Shown here piece after piece: positions 1 to 8,132 of a stretch of DNA of 64,000 nt (position 1 is its first letter; each line of letters starts with the position of its first letter). The notes beneath the pieces were generated by a model. It was given only the letters and a program-made list of their open reading frames with translations, was not told the DNA's origin and did not search any database. This stretch comes from Lutispora sp041687175 (lineage in GTDB: Bacteria > Bacillota > Clostridia > Lutisporales > Lutisporaceae). The translations under genes and the position numbers were made by a program. Location: the NCBI RefSeq assembly GCF_041687175.1, contig NZ_JAWLCK010000002.1:1-64000 (forward strand), given 5' to 3'.

Positions 1-82
1 CCCCTATCATTTTTGTGGTTATTAATGATAGGTTACATAATATGTTGGAGTTTTTCATTCGTAGATTTTTGGTAATTCAAAG

Positions 83-97
83 CTAGCACAACGAGTT
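83..97 (+). repeat. CTAGCACAACGAGTT dispersed repeat, copy 1
   Basis: The 15-mer CTAGCACAACGAGTT occurs here and again, identically, at 33157-33171. Its CTAGCACAA core also occurs at 280-288 and forms both arms of a hairpin at 45421-45456. All copies are intergenic. No gene is visible between base 1 and the first start codon at 564; the very start (3-32) has a weak CCTATCAT/ATGATAGG inverted repeat. Confidence 0.6.
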
Positions 98-210
98 AAC
101 TTAATGTGAGTAAGATACCTTGAATTTATTAGAATGTTAATAAAATAATATTAATTTTTTATTATGTAATTGGAGAAAACCCGTAATAATAGCCGTAAAA
201 ACTTACTCCT

Positions 211-328
211 AAACTTTATGAAATAATACAACTTGCTCTCAAACTTTATGAAATTCATTCTCAAACTTTATGAAAAAAACTAGCACAAATATTGAAGATT
301 ATTAAACTCATTCCCAAACTTTATGAAA
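211..328. repeat. Four copies of AAACTTTATGAAA
   Basis: The 13-mer AAACTTTATGAAA is found at 211-223, 241-253, 263-275 and 316-328, all in the same orientation, usually preceded by CTC or CC. The spacing is irregular (30, 22 and 53 bases), so this is not a CRISPR or tandem satellite. Clustered short direct repeats of this kind are found at the ends of IS21- and Tn7-type elements, where they bind the transposase. No transposase is visible here, so that origin is inference. Confidence 0.6.
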
Positions 329-348
329 ACCCACAGTTTAATCAAGAA

Positions 349-400
349 CCCCGTAACAGATGGAAGAGAAATCTTCATTTGTTGCGGGATTTGCTTTTTT
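349..400 (+). terminator. Strong hairpin terminator with GAAA loop, copy 1
   Basis: A stem of about 17 pairs (350-367 with 372-388, one bulge and a few G-U pairs) is closed by a GAAA loop and followed by a T-rich tract at 390-400. A near-identical hairpin lies at 1672-1722, so the two bracket the ECF/TudS gene pair. Confidence 0.75.
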
Positions 401-502
401 AAGTGTGGTTTGAAACGCCATTATAATAAACCTTTGATTTGGTTACCTTTGACAGTATAGGTAATGCACATAATAGGTTGACAAGATATAGAATTTATCA
501 AT

Positions 503-531
503 TTAACATTCAAACAAAGCTCTAGTATAAT
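503..531 (+). promoter_or_regulatory. Sigma-A promoter for the ECF/TudS pair
   Basis: TTAACA at 503-508 and TATAAT at 526-531 are separated by 17 bases. The expected transcript start is near 538, leaving a short leader with AGGAGG (551-556) before the ATG at 564. Confidence 0.6.
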
Positions 532-563
532 TAATTAAGTTATTAAGAGCAGGAGGTTGGATT

Positions 564-1127
564 ATGAAAAGCAATAATAGAATACTTATATTTTCAGCTT
601 TAGGTATCGCTATTAATATAGTTCTTGGGACAGTATCAGGGATGTTAAGCATTCCGTTATTGTTTTTGGATACCATAGGAACAATATTTGTTGCAGTAGT
701 ATATGGACCTTTTTATGGTGTCTTAACAGGAGGACTTACAAATGTAGCCTTGGGAGTTATACAGAATCCAAAGAACATACCTTTTGCATTAGTAAATATT
801 GCAGTTGGTATTGTAGTTGGGTTAATTGCAAGAAAGTGGAAGTTTGATTTGAAGACCGCAATTATTACAGGAGCAATACTGGCTATAGTATGTCCACTTA
901 TAGGAACACCTATATCAGTATATGTATATGGAGGACTTACTGGAGACTTTAACGATGTGTTCTTCACCTGGTTAGTGCAGACTGGACAAAAAGTTTTTAC
1001 AGCTGCATTCATACCTAGGATAACAAGCAATATTGTAGATAAGATTATAAGCTGTGTAATAGTTTCATGGCTTGTTGCCAGAATTCCTAAAAGCTATATA
1101 CAAAACTATACACAAGGAGCTAATTGA
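564..1127 (+). CDS. ECF transporter S component (CD3073-like)
   Basis: This is a 187-residue, very hydrophobic protein with about five or six membrane segments and the small-residue-rich pattern of energy-coupling-factor S components, which bind a vitamin or similar small substrate and use a shared energizing module encoded elsewhere. The ATG follows AGGAGG at the right spacing. Its stop codon overlaps the start of the next gene (TGATG), so the two are translationally coupled. The pairing with a TudS-like desulfidase matches the C. difficile CD3073-CD3072 arrangement, which suggests a sulfur-containing substrate. The substrate cannot be read from the sequence. Confidence 0.75.
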   Translation: MKSNNRILIFSALGIAINIVLGTVSGMLSIPLLFLDTIGTIFVAVVYGPFYGVLTGGLTNVALGVIQNPKNIPFALVNIAVGIVVGLIARKWKFDLKTAIITGAILAIVCPLIGTPISVYVYGGLTGDFNDVFFTWLVQTGQKVFTAAFIPRITSNIVDKIISCVIVSWLVARIPKSYIQNYTQGAN

Positions 1128-1618
1128 TGGAGAGAAGCAAAAAGGTAATTTTTACATCTCATTGTATTTTAAATCAAAATACTGTGGTACCTCCTTTGGC
1201 AAGGGCAAAGGGACCTTATAGGGATATTATAGAGGTTATTCTTGACAATGGAATAGGTATACATCAACTACCATGTCCGGAATACAGATACTTAGGATTA
1301 AAAAGAAAGCCTATGACCAAGGAAGAGTATGATACTAAGGAATTCAGAAAGTTATGTAAAGATATATCAAAAGATACTATAGCTATTATGAAAGAGTATT
1401 TAGATAATGGCTATAATATAGTTGGTTTAGTAGGTATAAATAGCAGCCCAAACTGTAGCATAATAGGTGAAAAAGGAATACTTATGGAGGAATTATTAGC
1501 TTTATGCCAGGAGGCAAATGTTGAACTCAATATAATAGATGTACCTACAGATTATCATGATGGGGAAAAGGGCGAAGAGTTTATAAACAGGTTTAAAGAA
1601 TTTATAAGCAATTTATAA
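1127..1618 (+). CDS. TudS-related putative desulfidase (CD3072-like, DUF523 relative)
   Basis: The protein has 163 residues. Cysteines at about 13 (in TSHC), 50 (in LPCPEY) and 110 (in SSPNC) match the three-cysteine pattern that holds the iron-sulfur cluster in TudS thiouracil desulfidases. TudS removes sulfur from thiolated small molecules and releases sulfide. The ATG at 1127 has AAGGAG at 1114-1119; a TTG one codon earlier is less likely. Coupling to the S component implies import of a thiolated compound followed by desulfuration, but the compound is unknown. Confidence 0.72.
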   Translation: MERSKKVIFTSHCILNQNTVVPPLARAKGPYRDIIEVILDNGIGIHQLPCPEYRYLGLKRKPMTKEEYDTKEFRKLCKDISKDTIAIMKEYLDNGYNIVGLVGINSSPNCSIIGEKGILMEELLALCQEANVELNIIDVPTDYHDGEKGEEFINRFKEFISNL

Positions 1619-1671
1619 AGGTTATTGAGAGAAGTTTTGATTATTATATTATAATATTGAAAATACATAAA

Positions 1672-1722
1672 TCCCGCAGTAGATGGAAGAGAAATCTTCA
1701 TTTGTTGCGGGATTTTGTTTTT
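1672..1722 (+). terminator. Strong hairpin terminator with GAAA loop, copy 2
   Basis: Stem 1673-1690 with 1695-1711 closes on a GAAA loop and is followed by TTTTGTTTTTT. About 35 consecutive positions match the hairpin at 349-400, including the loop and T-tract, far more than two unrelated terminators would share. Confidence 0.75.
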
Positions 1723-1827
1723 TACGGGGAATGGTTAAGGTATATTATGTTAAGGATAAGTATTTAATTTTAAAGGGAATGAGAAGAGCATTGAATATAG
1801 TATGGATAATAAATATACTGATATTAA

Positions 1828-2037
1828 CTCAATTCTATTGATAAATGGGCAAATCATCATACTCCTTCTAAAATTGATGGAATTGATTTTCAAATACTAT
1901 GGGAAGCAGATTTATTAGAGAATCTAACCGTAATGGATAAACAAAAACAACAGCAGGAAATTAAAAAATGTATTGAAGAGAATTTTAAAACAGATACAGG
2001 AAGAAAAATTGCATATAAACGCTTTATATTATCTTAA
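1828..2037 (+). pseudogene. C-terminal remnant of an HD-domain phosphohydrolase
   Basis: An open frame with no start codon encodes about 69 residues containing WEADLLENL, close to the late helix of HD-family hydrolases, followed by a Lys/Gln-rich tail and an ordinary stop. An in-frame TAA at 1825 cuts it off upstream, and the 5' half of the gene is absent. Identification rests on the WEADLLEN-type motif alone. Confidence 0.45.
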
Positions 2038-2064
2038 AGTAGATTATTGATATGGGTGATTATA

Positions 2065-2202
2065 ATGAAGCAAATCAAATACGATGATGCTATATTTTTC
2101 AATAAATATAGCAATATGAGCCGTTCAAAAAATGGTCTCGAAGGTGCAGGGGAATGGCATGAACTAAAAAATATGTTACCTGACTTTAGAGATAAGAACT
2201 GA
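2065..2202 (+). pseudogene. N-terminal remnant of a class I SAM methyltransferase
   Basis: A 45-codon frame begins with an ATG and reads like the start of a methyltransferase family: a KYDD..FF.KYS.MSRS block, then GLEGAGEWHELK and LPDF. In intact members this leads directly into the SAM-binding VLDLGCG loop. Here a stop follows LPDFRDKN, so only the leader helices remain. It is a truncated gene, not a small protein gene. Confidence 0.6.
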
Positions 2203-2239
2203 TATTCAGAATAAAATGAAGACTGAGGTGAGTGCTAAG

Positions 2240-3097
2240 ATGGTAGAAAATATTTTGAATGAAATTAGTAGAGAATTGAAAAGCGTACCGGGCATTATAG
2301 GAATCGTTTTGGGTGGTTCAAGAGCAAGAGGGACTAATCATCCAAACTCCGATATTGATATAGGAATATATTATGATGGGTCAGAAGGAGTTGACATTGC
2401 TCAAATTAATGCAATTGCAACAAAGTTAGATGATGAACATAGAGAAGGTTTAGTTACAGCTTTAGGGGAATGGGGTCCTTGGGTTAACGGTGGAGGTTGG
2501 CTTGTAGTTCAAGGGTATCATGTGGATTTTATATTTCGTGACATAAAAAGAGTGTCACAGGTTATGGATGATTGTTTGGAAGGTAAAGTAACCACTCATT
2601 ACCAAACTGGTCATCCCCATACCTATCTGAATGTAATGTATATGGGCGAAATTTCTGTCTGCAAAATACTAGTTGACCCTAAGGGTAAAATTTCAGAATT
2701 GAAATCTAAGACCATTCCATATCCTAGAACTTTAAAAGATGCAATAGTGCAATATTTTATGTTTGAAGCCTCCTTTTCATTAATGTTTGCTGAGGATAAT
2801 GTTGATAAGGATGACATTTATTATGTATGTGGACATTGTTTCAGGAGTATTTCTTGTTTAAATCAAGTTTTATTCGCTTTGAATGAGGAATACTGCATTA
2901 ATGAGAAAAAGGCTGTCAGAATGATTGATGGCTTTAGTATAAAGCCCAAGAATTACAAAAATAGAATAGATAAGATTATCACATTGATTTCTGCTGATAG
3001 AGATACTACAAGAGAAGGGATAAATATACTTAAAGAACTTGTTTCTGAAACGGAAGTGCTTCTAAGGAATACTCTAGTTTTAGAGACTAGTGACTAG
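2240..3097 (+). CDS. Nucleotidyltransferase-fold protein
   Basis: The protein has 285 residues. Near residue 25 is GGSRARG, followed by NSDIDIG, which together form the GSxxxG...DxD signature of the Pol-beta nucleotidyltransferase fold and its metal-binding aspartates. The rest is mostly helical. Family members adenylylate small molecules or act as regulatory transferases; similarity to aminoglycoside adenylyltransferases is only at the fold level. The ATG at 2240 has GAGGTGA eight bases upstream, whereas the ATG at 2216 has no ribosome site. It lies between gene remnants and is followed by its own terminator. Confidence 0.7.
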   Translation: MVENILNEISRELKSVPGIIGIVLGGSRARGTNHPNSDIDIGIYYDGSEGVDIAQINAIATKLDDEHREGLVTALGEWGPWVNGGGWLVVQGYHVDFIFRDIKRVSQVMDDCLEGKVTTHYQTGHPHTYLNVMYMGEISVCKILVDPKGKISELKSKTIPYPRTLKDAIVQYFMFEASFSLMFAEDNVDKDDIYYVCGHCFRSISCLNQVLFALNEEYCINEKKAVRMIDGFSIKPKNYKNRIDKIITLISADRDTTREGINILKELVSETEVLLRNTLVLETSD

Positions 3098-3113
3098 TGT
3101 TTGTGGAGAATAA

Positions 3114-3163
3114 AATGGCGAAGTTTAGGTCAATCGGAGAAAAAATAAACTTCGCTATTTTTT
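3114..3163 (+). terminator. Terminator after the nucleotidyltransferase
   Basis: AATGGCGAAGTTTA pairs with TAAACTTCGCTATT (3146-3159), followed by a T-run. Confidence 0.75.
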
Positions 3164-3358
3164 ATGCTTAAAACAGAAAGAGAAGATAAATAGTGCAACA
3201 ACAGATGTATGAAAATTATGATGGGGTGAGATGGATAGTACTTGAGTTACTTAAAAATTTTTAAATTTTAATATTGACATTGGAAATGAATAGTGGCATT
3301 CTAATATTGAACAGCGTTAAATAATAGAACGATGTTAAATGAAATGAGGGATAATCAA

Positions 3359-4006
3359 ATGACTATAGAAAAAAGAAGGCAAAGAGAAATTGAAGAAATG
3401 AGGGAGCTTATACTTTCAGCTGCATCTAGCATCATATCTGATGAAGGGATTGACAAATTATCAATAAGGAAAATAGCTAAAAAAATTGAGTACTCTCCAT
3501 CTATTATTTATCATTATTTCAATGATAAGGAGGAAATATTGAACAATATAATGCAAAGAGGATACAAGAAGATAGTATCAGCTGTATCTTCTGTCGAGTT
3601 AAAAAACTCTTCACCAGAAGAAAGATTGGTAAAAATGACTAAAAACTATATAATGACAGCACTAAAAATGCCTGACAAATTTATGGCTGCTCAGTTAAGT
3701 AAGTCAGAAGAAGCTTTGAAGCATACTTCTTCGCTTTTTAAGGGGGCTGCAAAAGAAAAGCCAGCTTTATCTTCACTATTTCAATGCTTAAAAGACATAT
3801 ACAAAAATAAAGAAATAGATGATGATACTATAGAACTTACTGCTCAGGTGATTGCAGTATCAACCTTAGGTCTTATTATGAAGATAATTGTAGAAAAAGA
3901 TATTGGTAAAGAACAAAGAAAAAGATTAATTGATTATTATTCAGAAGATATAGTGTTAAGGATAGTTAATGGCAGCAAAACTAGAGAGGGGAGAAAAGAA
4001 ATTTAA
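3359..4006 (+). CDS. TetR/AcrR-family transcriptional regulator
   Basis: The protein has 215 residues. The N-terminal helix-turn-helix is typical: an ILSAA.S.I..EGI start, then LSIRKIAKKIEYSPSIIYHYF, and KEEIL opening the next helix. The C-terminal ligand-binding half is not diagnostic. The ATG at 3359 has GAGGG eight bases upstream; the upstream ATG at 3332 lacks a site. It probably represses its own transcript, and the membrane protein downstream (4161) is the nearest candidate target. Its 3' end overlaps a short FMN-binding-domain frame. Confidence 0.85.
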   Translation: MTIEKRRQREIEEMRELILSAASSIISDEGIDKLSIRKIAKKIEYSPSIIYHYFNDKEEILNNIMQRGYKKIVSAVSSVELKNSSPEERLVKMTKNYIMTALKMPDKFMAAQLSKSEEALKHTSSLFKGAAKEKPALSSLFQCLKDIYKNKEIDDDTIELTAQVIAVSTLGLIMKIIVEKDIGKEQRKRLIDYYSEDIVLRIVNGSKTREGRKEI

Positions 4007-4145
4007 TAAAGTTATAGAAGCACAAAATACTATAGTGGATGCAGTCTCTGGAGCAACGGTGACAACAAAAGCTTATCTTAAAGCCATAGAGAGTGCATTG
4101 AATAATCAGCAGGGAGGAACCAAATTAATATTGCTATTTAGATAG
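3969..4145 (+). pseudogene. FMN-binding-domain remnant
   Basis: A 58-codon frame overlaps the end of the TetR gene. It contains VDAVSGATVTT, the SGAT flavinylation-type signature of FMN-binding domains (NqrC/RnfG-like and small extracellular versions), then an AYLKAIESAL helix that normally ends the domain. The first two thirds of the domain are missing. An in-frame ATG with AAGGA upstream exists at 3969, so a short peptide could be made, but it cannot fold as a full domain. Confidence 0.6.
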
Positions 4146-4160
4146 GGGGAGGGATTTTGG

Positions 4161-5057
4161 ATGAAGTATAAAAAATCAATTAGCATGCTTATAGGATGTA
4201 TTGTGGTATTATCGGTATTTGCCTCGTTGGTAGGAATTTTTTCCAGTTCTGGTCCAGGAGTATATGAAATTGAATCATTTAGGGGTGAAACAATTAAAAT
4301 TCATGGAAAAGGTTTATATAGCTATGATTCTGTATCTGTAGCAGCACAGGGTATAGCACAAGATATAGTAACAATTGTATTAGGGGTTCCTCTATTAGTT
4401 ATATCACTATTTCTAGCATTAAGAGGCTCTTTAAAAGGTAGATTGCTACTTACGGGAACTTTAGGTTATTTCTTATACACATATATTTCTTATGTTTTTT
4501 TGTGGATGTACAATCCAATGTTTATTGTGTATGTGATACTTATGTCAGCAAGCTTCTTTTCATTTATATTATTAATGATGTCATTTGATATTAGTACTTT
4601 AGCTTCTGCTTTTAATGAAAAGCTGCCGGTAAGATTTCTGGGTGGATTCCAAATATTCTTTGCTATAGCATTATGTTTACTTTGGATGAAAAAGATAATT
4701 CCCACAATAACAAATGGGACTATACCCTTAGGTTTAGAACATTACACAACTCTTGTTATTCAAGGATTAGACTTGGGATTTATAGTACCTATAGCACTAT
4801 TATCCGGAGTGATGATAATCAAAAGAAAACCTTTTGGATATCTTCTTTCTTCAATAATAATTATGAAAGGTTTTACTATGGGGGCTGCTCTGACAGCTAT
4901 GATAATCAGCCAATACCTTGCTGGTGTTTCAATGAGTATTATTGAGATAATTATGTTTCCTATGCTTAGTTTGCTTATATGCTACTGCTTGATTTTACTG
5001 TTAAAGAATATTAACAGTAAGGATATGGGTACTGAGACAGGAAGGATAAATTTGTAA
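4161..5057 (+). CDS. Polytopic membrane protein of unknown function
   Basis: The protein has 298 residues with roughly eight predicted membrane segments: one at 8-28, then a soluble loop (about 30-60), and the rest spread to residue 285. No catalytic or transport motif is recognised. The ATG follows GGGGGAGGGA at good spacing. Its position behind TetR and an FMN-binding remnant resembles membrane-flavoprotein loci regulated by TetR, so a lost flavin partner is possible. A terminator hairpin follows at 5116. Confidence 0.6.
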   Translation: MKYKKSISMLIGCIVVLSVFASLVGIFSSSGPGVYEIESFRGETIKIHGKGLYSYDSVSVAAQGIAQDIVTIVLGVPLLVISLFLALRGSLKGRLLLTGTLGYFLYTYISYVFLWMYNPMFIVYVILMSASFFSFILLMMSFDISTLASAFNEKLPVRFLGGFQIFFAIALCLLWMKKIIPTITNGTIPLGLEHYTTLVIQGLDLGFIVPIALLSGVMIIKRKPFGYLLSSIIIMKGFTMGAALTAMIISQYLAGVSMSIIEIIMFPMLSLLICYCLILLLKNINSKDMGTETGRINL

Positions 5058-5115
5058 ATGAGGTAGGAAGGTTTCATATTTACTCAAAAGATATTGACAG
5101 ATAGCCAAGGCAGAT

Positions 5116-5146
5116 ATCTCATAGATGTGTTCTATGAGATTTTGTG
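5116..5146 (+). terminator. Perfect 10-bp hairpin before the sigma-54 activator
   Basis: ATCTCATAGA (5116-5125) and TCTATGAGAT (5131-5140) form a perfect stem with a 5-base loop, followed by TTTTG. It lies inside the longest possible reading frame of the next gene, which argues that the real start of that gene is further downstream. Confidence 0.65.
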
Positions 5147-5216
5147 TTATATACAAAGAAGGAATTTTTATAATCTATGTAGAATGTTAAAATATTACAA
5201 TACGATTTTAGGGTGG

Positions 5217-6626
5217 ATGAAAAAGTTGATCAGCATAGATACTAATATTCTATTTGATATCATAGCAAAAAATATAGATGTGGGGATAGCCATAATAGAT
5301 AAGGATGGATATTTGATATATTATAACAAAGCAATGGGTGAAATAGAGGGATTTGACAGCGATGAGGTATTAAATAAGCATATATTTGACCTATTCCCAT
5401 CGGTTGATATAAAAAATAGCTCTCTTTTCCGCTGTTTGGAAACAGGTAAGCCTATTTATAACGATTTGCAGAGTTATATTAATAAAAAAGGGAAAAAGAT
5501 ATTTTCAATAATAACAAATATACCTATTATAGAGAATGGCAAAATACAAGGCGTTGTAGAATTTGCTGAGAATATAAATAAAATTGATAAGCTATATAAA
5601 TCTGTTAATAACTGGCTCAACTATCCTAAACTCAATAATTTGGACAGTAATATCAATATGATAAACTATTATAATTTTGATGATTTCAAAACCTGTGACA
5701 AGTCGCTTTTGAATCTAATAGAAAAAGTAAAAAGGATAGTTTCTTATGGGTCAAATGTATTGATATATGGTGAAACTGGCACAGGGAAGGAGATAATTGC
5801 ACAGAGTATACATAATGCAAGCAATAGAAAGAATAAGCCCTTTATTGCGCAAAACTGTGCTGCAATTCCTGAAAACCTATTAGAGTCTATTCTTTTCGGA
5901 ACTGAAAAGGGAAGCTTTACTGGAGCCATAACTAAAGAAGGACTTTTTGAACAGGCAAATGGGGGAACTTTGCTTTTAGATGAGTTGAATACTCTTCCTG
6001 CCTATCTCCAGGCAAAACTATTGAGAGTGCTTCAGGAGGGATATATAAGAAGAGTTGGAGGTAATGAGGTCAGAAAGGTTGATGTCAGAATCATCGCAAC
6101 AGTCAATGAAGATCCTTTAGAACTTATTAAGTCTCAAAGACTCAGGCAGGACTTATTCTTTAGGTTAAGTACTTTATACATTAGAATACCACCTTTAAGA
6201 GAAAGGAAGGATGATATATTTTTCCTTACGAATTATTTTATCAATAAATATAGTTCTCAATTTAGTATACCCCCTAAAAAATTGTCAAAAGAGTTGCAGG
6301 ACTTTTTTGAGTCTTATGAATGGAAAGGCAATGTTCGAGAGTTAATCAATGTTATAGAATATATAATGATGACAGTAGAAGGTGACGAGGAAATAAGAAT
6401 AAAGCATCTTCCTGCATATTTATTGGACTATCTGAATAGACAAGATATATATGAAAAAGATACAAACCACGACTCTTATTCTGAATTAATAGATGAATAT
6501 GAGAAAGGATTAATATTAGATGCACTAAATAAAAATAGATGGAATGTAACTAAAACTGCTAAAGACCTTAAAATAAAAAGGCAAACCCTTCAAAATAAAA
6601 TTAAGAAGCTGAATATAGATAAGTAG
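5217..6626 (+). CDS. PAS-containing sigma-54-dependent activator (RocR type)
   Basis: With the ATG at 5217 the protein has 469 residues. Order: PAS domain (about 10-120, with GIAIIDKDGYLIYYN), AAA+ sigma-54 interaction domain (Walker A GETGTGKE near 185, the sigma-54 contact loop as GSFTGA instead of the usual GAFTGA, then LLLDELN), and a Fis-type helix-turn-helix at the C terminus (LNKNRWNVTKTAKDLKIKR). The start is uncertain: a longer frame opens at 5094 but covers a terminator hairpin; ATG 5184 and TTG 5226 are also possible. The adjacent -24/-12 promoter at 6727 makes the dehydrogenase its likely target. Confidence 0.88.
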   Translation: MKKLISIDTNILFDIIAKNIDVGIAIIDKDGYLIYYNKAMGEIEGFDSDEVLNKHIFDLFPSVDIKNSSLFRCLETGKPIYNDLQSYINKKGKKIFSIITNIPIIENGKIQGVVEFAENINKIDKLYKSVNNWLNYPKLNNLDSNINMINYYNFDDFKTCDKSLLNLIEKVKRIVSYGSNVLIYGETGTGKEIIAQSIHNASNRKNKPFIAQNCAAIPENLLESILFGTEKGSFTGAITKEGLFEQANGGTLLLDELNTLPAYLQAKLLRVLQEGYIRRVGGNEVRKVDVRIIATVNEDPLELIKSQRLRQDLFFRLSTLYIRIPPLRERKDDIFFLTNYFINKYSSQFSIPPKKLSKELQDFFESYEWKGNVRELINVIEYIMMTVEGDEEIRIKHLPAYLLDYLNRQDIYEKDTNHDSYSELIDEYEKGLILDALNKNRWNVTKTAKDLKIKRQTLQNKIKKLNIDK

Positions 6627-6652
6627 TATTAATAAAACTGCCTACATTATAT

Positions 6653-6685
6653 AAAAATTGCCTATATATGGGCAATTTTTATATT
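6653..6685 (+). terminator. Terminator of the sigma-54 activator gene
   Basis: AAAATTGCC (6654-6662) and GGCAATTTT (6671-6679) form a stem with a T-rich tail. Confidence 0.7.
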
Positions 6686-6726
6686 TTGTAATTTTGAACT
6701 TATGAGATAAAATCTGATTTTCTAGC

Positions 6727-6743
6727 TTGGCACGGTTATTGCG
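6727..6743 (+). promoter_or_regulatory. Sigma-54 (-24/-12) promoter
   Basis: TTGGCACGGTTATTGC has GG at 6729-6730 and GC at 6741-6742, exactly ten bases apart, as required for sigma-54. It sits 52 bases before the dehydrogenase ATG and just after the activator gene. Confidence 0.88.
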
Positions 6744-6794
6744 ACATAGTTATTGCAATATATAATTACTAAAAATAGATAAGGGGGAATTTTA

Positions 6795-7952
6795 ATGAAA
6801 TATTTAGTATTAGGTAGTGGCCTCCAGGGAAGAGTTGTAGCGTATGATATATTGCAGTTTGAAAAGGGTTCTCAAGTTATACTGGCAGATAATGATGATA
6901 AGAATTTAGAGATTGCAGAAAATCTTATTAAAAACGATAATCTTACTGTAGAAAAATTTGATATTTATAATGAAGAAGAGACAGTTGCTTTAATGTCAAA
7001 AGCGGATGTAATCATTAATAGCTTACCTCATACATGGGAAATCACAGAAAGATTCTACAAAACATTGGCAAAGACAAGAGATAAAAAGGCTGTCTTAACA
7101 GATTACTGGTTATGGGAGAAGCATTATGAATTTGACGAAGCATTGAAAAAAGCAAATGCTTTAGTAGTTCCTGGACTAGGAATCGTACCTGGGTTTGGAA
7201 ATATATGTGTAGGCCAATTAGCTCATGAATTTGATCAACTAGAAGAAACAGCTATCTATTGTGGCGGGCTTCCAACTAAAAGAGGTGTAGCACCCCTGGA
7301 CTATATGGTATTGTTCAATGTTGAAGCATTATTAGATTTATATCTGACTCCTCCAACTGTTATACAGGATGGCAGATTAGAAGAGGAAGAAGCTCTTGCT
7401 AATTTTGAAACATTTTTGATTCCTGGTTATGGTGAGGTTGATGCTTTAAAAACAGATGGACTTTATAGCTTAAATAAAACCCTAGTGGAAAAGGGTGTTA
7501 AAAAGGCAGCAGAATACACATTGCGTTATCCAGGACATTATCAAACAATGCAGATATTTAATGATGCAGGATTTTTCGATAAAGAACCTATAAATGTAAA
7601 CGGAGTAGAAGTAATTCCCAGGGATGTTTCAGAGGCTGTTCTCAATAAATTAATGGCAAAAATACCTGGAGTAAGAGATTTCACTTATTTATATGTAGTT
7701 GGAAAAGGTTTAAAAGATGGAAAATATGTTCAAAAAGCATATGAACTATTGGATTATAGCGATGAAAATATAGGAATTACTTCCATGGAAAGAACAACAG
7801 CCTACCCATCATCCATAGCAGCTATGATTATAGCTCATGATGATGGTGGAATGAGGGGAGTTATTGAACCAGAGAATATATTTGTTGGTAAACGCTTTGA
7901 AAAAATGGTTGCAGAGCTGGCTAAAAGAGGCGTAATAGTATACCAGAAATAG
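6795..7952 (+). CDS. Saccharopine dehydrogenase family; lysine 6-dehydrogenase-like
   Basis: The protein has 385 residues, starting with the NAD(P) Rossmann motif GSGLQGR. Several blocks follow the lysine 6-dehydrogenase pattern: VVPGLGIVPGFGNI, GGLPTKRG..PLDYMV, LRYPGH near the middle, PRDV and a C-terminal RTTAYP..AA segment. Relatives oxidatively deaminate the side-chain amine of lysine or act on related amino acids. A sigma-54 promoter and an adjacent sigma-54 activator indicate substrate-induced amino acid catabolism. The exact substrate is inferred, not shown. AGGGGG precedes the ATG. Confidence 0.75.
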   Translation: MKYLVLGSGLQGRVVAYDILQFEKGSQVILADNDDKNLEIAENLIKNDNLTVEKFDIYNEEETVALMSKADVIINSLPHTWEITERFYKTLAKTRDKKAVLTDYWLWEKHYEFDEALKKANALVVPGLGIVPGFGNICVGQLAHEFDQLEETAIYCGGLPTKRGVAPLDYMVLFNVEALLDLYLTPPTVIQDGRLEEEEALANFETFLIPGYGEVDALKTDGLYSLNKTLVEKGVKKAAEYTLRYPGHYQTMQIFNDAGFFDKEPINVNGVEVIPRDVSEAVLNKLMAKIPGVRDFTYLYVVGKGLKDGKYVQKAYELLDYSDENIGITSMERTTAYPSSIAAMIIAHDDGGMRGVIEPENIFVGKRFEKMVAELAKRGVIVYQK

Positions 7953-7973
7953 ATGTTCCAGTACCTCTTTCTT

Positions 7974-8016
7974 CCCACAGCAAATCCAGTATAATTACTG
8001 GTTTGCTGTGGGTTTT
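7974..8016 (+). terminator. Terminator of the dehydrogenase gene
   Basis: A long stem, CCCACAGCAAA.CCAGTA with TACTGG.TTTGCTGTGGG, is followed by TTTTAC. Confidence 0.8.
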
Positions 8017-8132
8017 ACTTTCTGGTAGAGAGATAAGGTATAAGGATTAAGATTCTTAATATTATATGTTATTCTAAGTAGAGGACATAAAAATAGAATA
8101 TGTGAAGTAAATGTCAACTTTATTTTGTGGTG

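Noticed and set aside
211..328. Possible CRISPR array
   Set aside because: Repeat units are only 13 bases and the spacings are 30, 22 and 53, with no cas genes.
349..563. Riboswitch upstream of the ECF S component
   Set aside because: The hairpin lies upstream of the likely promoter (503-531), so it is not part of the transcript of the ECF gene, and no known aptamer pattern was recognised.
5094..5216. Extended N terminus for the sigma-54 activator
   Set aside because: The extension contains a perfect terminator hairpin (5116-5140) and has no family resemblance or ribosome site.
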